Source of the DNA: Thiotrichaceae bacterium
GTDB taxonomy: Bacteria > Pseudomonadota > Gammaproteobacteria > Thiotrichales > Thiotrichaceae
Direction: 5' to 3'
DNA: 11,847 nt
Assembly (NCBI GenBank): GCA_027008665.1
Contig: JALVEA010000174.1
Coordinates: forward strand, 1-11,847
Below the pieces are notes generated by a model that saw nothing but the letters and a program-made list of their open reading frames with translations, was not told where the DNA came from and did no database searches. A program made the position numbers and the translations under genes. Positions 6,621-11,847 of the stretch are shown in pieces (within the stretch, counting starts at the first letter, position 1; every line of letters begins with the position of its first letter).

Positions 6621-6654
6621 AAAAAAGACCAACATGCAATATGTTAGTCTTTTT
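6621..6654 (-). terminator. Intrinsic terminator of the aprMBA operon
   Basis: On the minus strand GACTAACAT, loop ATTGC, and ATGTTGGTC form a 9-bp RNA stem with one G-U pair, followed directly by six T (6621-6626). It lies about 30 bases after the aprA stop. Because the other arm is flanked by TTTTT on the + strand, it could also act in the other direction, although no + strand gene ends here. Confidence 0.85.
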
Positions 6655-6680
6655 CTGCAATTCAAATCGAATTTAGATTT

Positions 6681-8564
6681 TTATTTGCTTTTTTTATCAT
6701 CCGCTTCGTCAACTAGGTGATAAAGTGGTGCTTTCGCCATCGTGTACTCACCTGTCTTAGGGTCACGATGCGAAACAGTTAGTACATGCCAATTTTCATC
6801 ATCTAACTTCATTACATCACCACGGTAGTAGTAACCTGGCCAGCGTGTTTCTTTACGGAATAAAGTATGTTGGAATACAGCCTCAGAAGTAAGGAAACGA
6901 TGCTTTAGCTCCCATGCACGTAGCAATTCGTGAATATTTTCAGCAGCAACTTTCTCTAGATCTTCTTCAAAAACCTTCATCTTTTTAAGACCAATAAGAA
7001 GAAGCTTTTCATTGGTCATATAGTTCACACCAAAACCAGCACAATACTCATCCATCATCTTTTGCAGACGATCAAGACCTTGTCTTGGAGTAATATAGTT
7101 AGGATTTACTGTACCTGCAACAACTTCGTTGCGACCAACGGTATATGTTTCAAGAGGCTTGTAGATTTCTTCTTTACGCTCCTCTAACTGCTTAGCAGAA
7201 ACGACAATACCATCCGCTTTTCCATCATCAATATACTGACAAGCTGCTTTTGCTGCTAAACGTCCTTCAGTAAATGAACCAGAAGAGAATGCATGTGGCG
7301 TTCCACCAACCGCATCACCTGCACCAAACAGACCTGCAACAGTCGTCATACGGTTATAGCCCCAGAAATACTCATCAGGAGAGACATCTTCAGGACCTGA
7401 ACACCATGCACCACAACCTGTTGCATGTGAACCCATAACATAAGGCTCTGAGGTTGTTAGTTCTGGGTTTTCATATTTAGGATTAACATCAGTCGCAGCC
7501 CAAAGAACTGCTTGACCTACTGTCATACCTAAGAAGTTATGCCATCCAATCTCTTCAAGATGTGGGTCTTGGAATGCTTCCATCGTCACCATATGGATAG
7601 GACCACGACCTGCTAAAACCTCGTTAATAAACGCATGGTTACGTAAACAAGTTGGAATTGGTTTATGTGATAAATGCTGATTTTCAGTATCTAGATACTC
7701 TTTACCCACCATTTCAGTCAGTGCAGGAAACCATTTTGATTCATACTCTTCACCCAAGCAGTTTTGAGTATAAGTTTTAAGATGTAGGAAGTATGCACCA
7801 ACTGGGCCATAACCATCTTTAAAACGAGCTAGTACAATACGATTTTCCATCTGCGTCATTTTTGCGCCAGCACCGATCATAAGACCATAAGCTGAACCTG
7901 ATGACCAAGGTGCATACCAAACACGACCCGCACCTTCACCTACTGAACGCGGCTTAAAGATATTAGAAGCACCACCTGCACCAACGATTACTGTTTTTGA
8001 CTTAAATACATGGTAGTTACCTGTCCGTACATTGAAACCAACAGCACCTGCAACACGATTTTCTTTAGACTCATCCATTAATAAGTGAGTAACACAGATA
8101 CGGTTAAACACTTTATCAGCCGATTTTTTGGCTGCTTCTGCAACGATAGGCTTGTATGACTCACCGTGAATCATAATTTGCCAACGTCCTTCACGCAAAT
8201 AAGCACCTGTCTCTTTATTGCGCATAATGGGTAGTCCCCACTCTTCAAACTGATGCACAGCTGAGTCAACGTGGCGAGCCATATCAAATAATAAATCTTC
8301 ACGAACCATACCCATCAGATCCATACGTGCATAACGAACATGATCTTCTGGATTATTCTCACCAAAGCGAGTTCCCATATAACAGTTGATTGCGTATAAA
8401 CCTTGAGCTACCGCACCAGAGCGGTCGATATTTGCTTTTTCAGCAATAACAATTTTTTTGTTTTGCCCCCAATATCTAGCTTCCCAAGCAGCTCCCGTAC
8501 CACCAAGACCTGCTCCAGCAACTAAAACGTCAATATCATCTTCTATGATAGTTTTGTAAGCCAT
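6681..8564 (-). CDS. aprA: Dissimilatory adenylylsulfate (APS) reductase, alpha subunit
   Basis: This is the FAD-carrying catalytic subunit of the cytoplasmic AprBA complex. In sulfur oxidisers it runs oxidatively: sulfite plus AMP gives APS and two electrons, which leave through AprB. The 627 residues match the full family length. The dinucleotide fold GAGLGGTG lies at 17-24. The conserved ARFKDGYGPVG block (246-256) carries R247, and SHATGCGAWCSGPED (379-393) carries H380; by family alignment these correspond to the substrate-binding Arg and His of the structurally known enzyme. A GLFGAGDAVGG segment (411-421) closes the FAD site, and the helical C-terminal domain is complete. The ATG shares one base with the aprB stop (TAATG), and AAGGAG lies 10 bases upstream, so the two subunits are translationally coupled. 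The partner of AprM indicates an aprMBA-type sulfur oxidiser. Identification is very secure. Confidence 0.98.
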   Translation of the reverse strand: MAYKTIIEDDIDVLVAGAGLGGTGAAWEARYWGQNKKIVIAEKANIDRSGAVAQGLYAINCYMGTRFGENNPEDHVRYARMDLMGMVREDLLFDMARHVDSAVHQFEEWGLPIMRNKETGAYLREGRWQIMIHGESYKPIVAEAAKKSADKVFNRICVTHLLMDESKENRVAGAVGFNVRTGNYHVFKSKTVIVGAGGASNIFKPRSVGEGAGRVWYAPWSSGSAYGLMIGAGAKMTQMENRIVLARFKDGYGPVGAYFLHLKTYTQNCLGEEYESKWFPALTEMVGKEYLDTENQHLSHKPIPTCLRNHAFINEVLAGRGPIHMVTMEAFQDPHLEEIGWHNFLGMTVGQAVLWAATDVNPKYENPELTTSEPYVMGSHATGCGAWCSGPEDVSPDEYFWGYNRMTTVAGLFGAGDAVGGTPHAFSSGSFTEGRLAAKAACQYIDDGKADGIVVSAKQLEERKEEIYKPLETYTVGRNEVVAGTVNPNYITPRQGLDRLQKMMDEYCAGFGVNYMTNEKLLLIGLKKMKVFEEDLEKVAAENIHELLRAWELKHRFLTSEAVFQHTLFRKETRWPGYYYRGDVMKLDDENWHVLTVSHRDPKTGEYTMAKAPLYHLVDEADDKKSK

Positions 8565-9046
8565 TAGTAGTACACTCCTTCTTTTAATTTTTGCCCGTTT
8601 GATTCAAGGGTATGTAAATCACCTTCATCTTTACGAATATATTCAGGCTCATTAAACAATAAATGGCTACTACGCATTTCATCAGTAGGACCATCTACTT
8701 CAGCAAGATCAGGGATAAATTTTCCCCATGGCTTAGTGGTAATAGGAGCCAATAACTCCATGTCTTTTTCACCGTTACGGAACTTAATGCGCCAAGCAAT
8801 CGTTCCTTTTTCTTCATCACGAACAACACGAACACTTGATCCTAGCGGTGCAAAGTCGGCATAGCCACGCACATCAATAGCGTGATGAGGGCAAGCTTTT
8901 ACACAGGAGTAACATTCCCAACACATATTGGGTTCAATATTATAAGCACGTCGATTAACAGGATCGATGTGCATAATGTCGGATGGGCAAATATCGACAC
9001 AATGTCCACAGCCATCACAACGAGTCATATATACAAAAGTAGGCAT
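8564..9046 (-). CDS. aprB: Dissimilatory adenylylsulfate (APS) reductase, beta subunit (two [4Fe-4S] clusters)
   Basis: This iron-sulfur subunit carries electrons between the FAD of AprA and the membrane. Two four-cysteine cluster motifs are complete: C10, C13, C16, C20 (CDGCGHCVDIC) and C42, C45, C48, C52 (CWECYSCVKAC). They are followed by the PHHAIDVRGYADFAPLG segment typical of AprB. The remainder (about 65-160) is a small strand domain and the extended tail that wraps AprA in known structures. Length of 160 residues is normal for the family. The start ATG at 9046 has GAAGAGA about 10 bases upstream. The gene lies 63 bases after aprM and overlaps aprA by one base, as expected for subunits made in equal amount. 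Nothing is missing or truncated. Confidence 0.98.
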   Translation of the reverse strand: MPTFVYMTRCDGCGHCVDICPSDIMHIDPVNRRAYNIEPNMCWECYSCVKACPHHAIDVRGYADFAPLGSSVRVVRDEEKGTIAWRIKFRNGEKDMELLAPITTKPWGKFIPDLAEVDGPTDEMRSSHLLFNEPEYIRKDEGDLHTLESNGQKLKEGVYY

Positions 9047-9109
9047 ATTATTTATCTCTTCAAAGTAATACGAATTAATTAGTAATTTTTAGTAACGACA
9101 TAACTTAGC

Positions 9110-9925
9110 TTAGTAGTGATGTGGCTCTTCACGCTTGATACCAAGTCCCATATTTTCTGGATTCTTACCCATATACTCTGGGATATCTGGGAATCTGCTA
9201 TGTACTTCAGCAGAAGATAAATCGAAATCATTAGGTAGATTTTCTCTTGAGCCATCAGCTCTAGTAACACGTTTTTGGAATGCAGCTGCGGGTTTAAAGA
9301 ACATATGTGCGAACTTAGACCATAAAACCGTCGTAAACAAGAAAGTACTCGCCGCAATAAAGAGGAAGAAGAAAAGCATAGCGCCTGTGATCGACCAAAA
9401 TAGAGCAAAAGTCGACATAGCAAGAAGTGAGACAATGAACATGTCAGCACGATGAACTTTATACCAAGGATTGCCTTCAGCAGAAACGTCAGCGCGGATA
9501 ACAAACCAGAACCAATATCCACCGACCGCAAGACTTAATGCACCAAGATTCCAAAGCAGTGCAATAATACCTGAATCAGTTAAAGAGAAAATCATAATCA
9601 CAGTCGTCACAACAAAAATAATAAAACCGTACATCGTGAGAAGATGTGACATTCTACGCTGTGGATTCGAGAACTCAGCTGATTGTAACACTTCAGTCGT
9701 CACAGTCTTCACGATAAGAGCAGTTTTTTCAGTACTAGAAATGGTGCGAGTTGCTGATTTTTTCGCTTTTTCTGCATTTTCAAAAAAGTACTGAGCACTT
9801 TTTTTATGCATGACATCTAATAGCGTGCCACCAACGACAAAAAGAAACATTGCAACAACATAAAATTGCATTGCACCGTGAGAAATAAACCCTGAATTGA
9901 CAAGGTCGAGGAAGGGGTTAGACAT
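9110..9925 (-). CDS. aprM: AprM-type membrane protein, putative membrane partner of APS reductase
   Basis: This 271-residue integral membrane protein has about five hydrophobic helices (roughly 18-38, 97-116, 119-143, 162-181 and 183-203). A charged loop lies between the first two (about 40-95), and a hydrophilic C-terminal tail ends in HHY. In the aprMBA arrangement of sulfur oxidisers it is thought to anchor AprBA and hand its electrons to the quinone pool or another membrane acceptor, in place of the QmoABC complex used by other lineages. Histidines at or near helix ends (H17, H40, H94, H159, H207) could be haem ligands, but this is inference. AGGAG lies 10 bases before the ATG at 9925. 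It is the first gene of the operon; the promoter should lie in the 385-base AT-rich space upstream. Assignment rests on topology and on the adjacent aprBA. Confidence 0.88.
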   Translation of the reverse strand: MSNPFLDLVNSGFISHGAMQFYVVAMFLFVVGGTLLDVMHKKSAQYFFENAEKAKKSATRTISSTEKTALIVKTVTTEVLQSAEFSNPQRRMSHLLTMYGFIIFVVTTVIMIFSLTDSGIIALLWNLGALSLAVGGYWFWFVIRADVSAEGNPWYKVHRADMFIVSLLAMSTFALFWSITGAMLFFFLFIAASTFLFTTVLWSKFAHMFFKPAAAFQKRVTRADGSRENLPNDFDLSSAEVHSRFPDIPEYMGKNPENMGLGIKREEPHHY

Positions 9926-10310
9926 TGAGCAGGTACTCCTGATGTAGGTTATTTAATATCAGGCGCGATAATGAAGGATTATTTCCTGCAATACAATTCA
10001 ACAAATTATTTCTATATATAAAGAATATTAATGAGATTATTTTATCAACACACTACTATCAGCAAAGCCATTTAATAATTTTATTGAAAAAGCGATCTAC
10101 AAATAAATTCTTTTAAAAACAGTCATTTATACTAGTATTTTAATAATAGTTTCTTTTAATGATAATTATTATTGAATAATATATTTAATAAATTAACTAA
10201 CTGTTAATAAAAAAACTTAATAGATGATTTTAATATAAATACACTGAAAAACTGTTTTAGCTTTATTATTAAGCAAAGATAATAACCAACAAAATATTTA
10301 GTTTATATTG
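9926..10310. other. 385-base AT-rich intergenic region upstream of aprM
   Basis: The stretch should contain the aprMBA promoter and the 3' end of the nfeD transcript. It is extremely AT-rich. I find only weak sigma70-like pairs (for example TTGTTG and TAATCC, 17 bases apart, at about 9977-10005 on the minus strand), none convincing. No clear terminator after nfeD is visible. A Fur-box-like sequence lies at 10155-10173. No small ORF with a credible ribosome binding site was seen. Confidence 0.5.
10155..10173. promoter_or_regulatory. Weak Fur-box-like sequence
   Basis: The 19 bases here match 15 of 19 positions of the classical Fur-box consensus, with the core AATGATAAT intact. The consensus is almost all A and T, and this region is too, so a chance match is likely. 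It lies about 230 bases upstream of the aprM start, far from any recognised -10 box. Confidence 0.2.
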
Positions 10311-10778
10311 TCAATTTAAAACCTTCTCAACGGTCAAAACTGTAGGACTAACGGATACAACTCGTACTTTATCGCCAACTTCAACATTTTCCCCAATAGC
10401 CTTCCAGGTCGAATCCCCTACTTTTATTCGACCAGAAGACCCCTCTCTGATTGCCTCTTCAACCACATAAATTTTGCCAACAAATTCTTGATTTAATTGA
10501 TTTAAAAAAGGCTGATCCGTTTCAATCGGATTACGTTTAAACCAAAAGCGCCCCAACCAGACCGAAGCCAAACTAAAGACCGAAAAAACAACAAATTGAA
10601 TTGCCCAATGTATTTCAGGAAAAATCAAGCTGATTAAGCCTGTAATAGCGGCAGCAATACCAAGCCATAAAAAGAAAGCGGTGGGAGAAAATATTTCGAA
10701 AATAACCAATAAAACGGCAAGACTCCACCATTGCCAATGATTGAGTTGATCACTTAATTGAAATAAAAATTCATTCAT
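10311..10778 (-). CDS. NfeD-family membrane protein (short form, YbbJ-like)
   Basis: This 155-residue protein has three hydrophobic helices (about 17-30, 32-53 and 58-79) that form a compact membrane domain. A linker follows, and then a small OB-fold domain (about 98-155) with the pattern GRIKVGDSTWKAIGE...VGDKVRVV typical of short NfeD proteins. The protease domain of long NfeD proteins is absent. NfeD proteins are almost always encoded with an SPFH protein and are thought to help its assembly or membrane organisation; the exact role is unsettled. That pairing is present here: the ATG overlaps the qmcA stop as ATGA, so translation is coupled. Its E. coli counterpart by arrangement is ybbJ next to ybbK (qmcA). 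Family assignment is firm, function is not. Confidence 0.92.
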   Translation of the reverse strand: MNEFLFQLSDQLNHWQWWSLAVLLVIFEIFSPTAFFLWLGIAAAITGLISLIFPEIHWAIQFVVFSVFSLASVWLGRFWFKRNPIETDQPFLNQLNQEFVGKIYVVEEAIREGSSGRIKVGDSTWKAIGENVEVGDKVRVVSVSPTVLTVEKVLN

Positions 10779-11692
10779 GATTTCTTTTTATCACCCAATC
10801 CTGCTTTTGCCAACTCTGCAATACCACCAATTGAACCAATTAGATTACTTGCTTCTAATGGCATCATAATAACTTTTTGGTTCGGTGCTTTCGCAATTTC
10901 AGTCAATGCCTCGGTGTATTTTTGTGCAACAAAATAATTGACGGCTTGAACATCCCCTTCAGAAATTGCCTTAGATACCATTGCGGTTGCTTTAGCTTCT
11001 GCCTCTGCTAAACGCTCACGCGCTTCTGCTTCACGGAATGAAGCTTCTTTTTCACCTTCAGCGGCAAGAATTTGTGAGGCTTTAACTCCTTCAGCCTTTA
11101 AAATAGCAGCGGCACGAAACCCTTCTGCCTCAAGAATATTGGCACGCTTTTCACGTTCTGCCTTCATTTGACGCGCCATTGATTCCACTAAATCATGCGG
11201 CGGGTTAATATCTTTAATTTCAATACGAGTTACTTTAATCCCCCAAGGATCGGTTGCTTCATCAACTACTTTGAGCAAACTTGAGTTGATTTCATCACGT
11301 TTAGAGAGTAACTCATCCAAATCCATTGATCCCATTACGCTACGAATATTGGTCATCGTCAAGTTCATAATGGCTCGGTATAAATCATTAACTCGATAAG
11401 AGGCTTTGGCTGCATCCATTACCTGATAAAAGACAATACCATCAGCTGTGATCATGGCATTGTCTTTGGTAATAACTTCTTGAGAAGGCACGTCAAGCAC
11501 CTGTTCCATCATATTGATTTTGGAACCAATAGTATCAACAAAAGGAATGATAACATGAAAACCTGGCCTGAGTGTTTTGGTATACTTCCCAAGCCGTTCA
11601 ACTGTATATTCCATTCCCTGTGATACTTTTTTTGCCCCCATCATTACGATAATAATCGCAAAGACCAGAATAATTATCGGTAATAATTCCAT
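10775..11692 (-). CDS. qmcA: SPFH/stomatin-like protein QmcA (YbbK)
   Basis: This is a membrane-anchored SPFH protein that oligomerises at the inner membrane and is linked in E. coli to membrane quality control. At 305 residues it has the length of E. coli QmcA. One N-terminal hydrophobic helix (3-19) precedes the SPFH domain (about 22-185), with the signatures VERLGKYTKTLRPGFH and TKDNAMITADGIVFYQV. A long charged coiled coil (about 175-245) rich in AEG and EAE repeats follows, then a hydrophobic C-terminal part containing the PLEASNLIGSIGGIAEL stretch. The start ATG at 11692 has GGGAGA 6 bases upstream. The stop overlaps the nfeD start (ATGA), the classic operon pair. Everything expected of the family is present. 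Confidence 0.95.
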   Translation of the reverse strand: MELLPIIILVFAIIIVMMGAKKVSQGMEYTVERLGKYTKTLRPGFHVIIPFVDTIGSKINMMEQVLDVPSQEVITKDNAMITADGIVFYQVMDAAKASYRVNDLYRAIMNLTMTNIRSVMGSMDLDELLSKRDEINSSLLKVVDEATDPWGIKVTRIEIKDINPPHDLVESMARQMKAEREKRANILEAEGFRAAAILKAEGVKASQILAAEGEKEASFREAEARERLAEAEAKATAMVSKAISEGDVQAVNYFVAQKYTEALTEIAKAPNQKVIMMPLEASNLIGSIGGIAELAKAGLGDKKKS

Positions 11693-11759
11693 ACTGTTTC
11701 TCCCTTTTTAATTCGTATTTTTTTGTTCTTCAAGTCATATAATTTCAGATCCACTCTCC

Positions 11760-11847
11760 TTAATCCCCATCAAAAGCCATTAAAAATTGTAGAACATACC
11801 AGAATAATAATCCCACACTTGAAAACAATGATAATGAGGCAGCAACA
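11760..11847 (-). CDS. Possible 3' end of a membrane protein gene (partial)
   Basis: From the window edge the minus strand reads 28 codons to a TAA at 11760-11762. The peptide is hydrophobic (SLFSSVGLLFWYVLQFLMAF) and ends in the polar DGD, as expected for a last transmembrane helix. The stop lies 67 bases before the qmcA start, which suits an upstream gene on the same strand. The piece is too short to identify, and the other two minus-strand frames are also open for 21-25 codons, so this is tentative. Confidence 0.3.
   Translation of the reverse strand, partial: VAASLSLFSSVGLLFWYVLQFLMAFDGD

Noticed and set aside
9079..9531. 150-codon open frame on the minus strand
   Set aside because: It overlaps aprM in another frame; its composition (Ser/Leu/Cys-rich) is that of a frame shadow, and aprM is the recognised gene.
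1..11847. tRNA, rRNA, CRISPR, insertion sequence or phage elements
   Set aside because: Looked for on both strands; no spaced repeats, transposase or integrase frame, or RNA gene signature was seen.

Overview
The window looks like an AT-rich chromosome segment of a sulfur-oxidising gammaproteobacterium. Three observations support this. There is an aprM-aprB-aprA locus in the arrangement known from Allochromatium-type sulfur oxidisers. There is an oligoribonuclease gene of the gamma/betaproteobacterial type. There is also a qmcA-nfeD pair laid out as in Enterobacteria. A Thiotrichales or SUP05/symbiont-like source fits the base composition and the abundance of TPR proteins, but the genus cannot be fixed from the sequence. 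I see no insertion sequence, phage gene, tRNA, rRNA or CRISPR array.

Layout from left to right. Oligoribonuclease orn (+, 68-622) converges on a small two-helix membrane protein (-, 631-894). Next come a membrane-anchored TPR protein (-, 1050-2459) and, upstream of it, an RhlE-like DEAD-box protein (-, 2525-4036) whose ATPase and helicase motifs are largely destroyed. A roughly 500-base intergenic region follows, holding the likely promoter and long leader of that gene. A small basic 53-residue ORF with a good ribosome binding site lies on the + strand (4569-4730). A perfect 12-bp hairpin (4786-4813) sits midway between it and the next convergent gene.

The centre is metabolic. On the minus strand aprM (9110-9925), aprB (8564-9046) and aprA (6681-8564) form one operon. 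They encode dissimilatory APS reductase and its membrane partner, which in a sulfur oxidiser convert sulfite plus AMP to APS and pass two electrons to the membrane. A clear intrinsic terminator (6621-6654) closes this operon. Beyond it lies a tightly packed three-gene set: a 116-residue protein of possible NTF2-like fold, a SlyD-like FKBP protein and a soluble TPR protein. No ATP sulfurylase gene (sat) is present in the window.

The right end carries the SPFH protein QmcA and its NfeD-type partner, overlapping by ATGA, and at the very edge what may be the last 28 codons of a membrane protein. The most unusual items are the degenerate DEAD-box protein, the unassigned 53-residue basic ORF and the three-gene set behind aprA. 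None of these amounts to a demonstrated new system.
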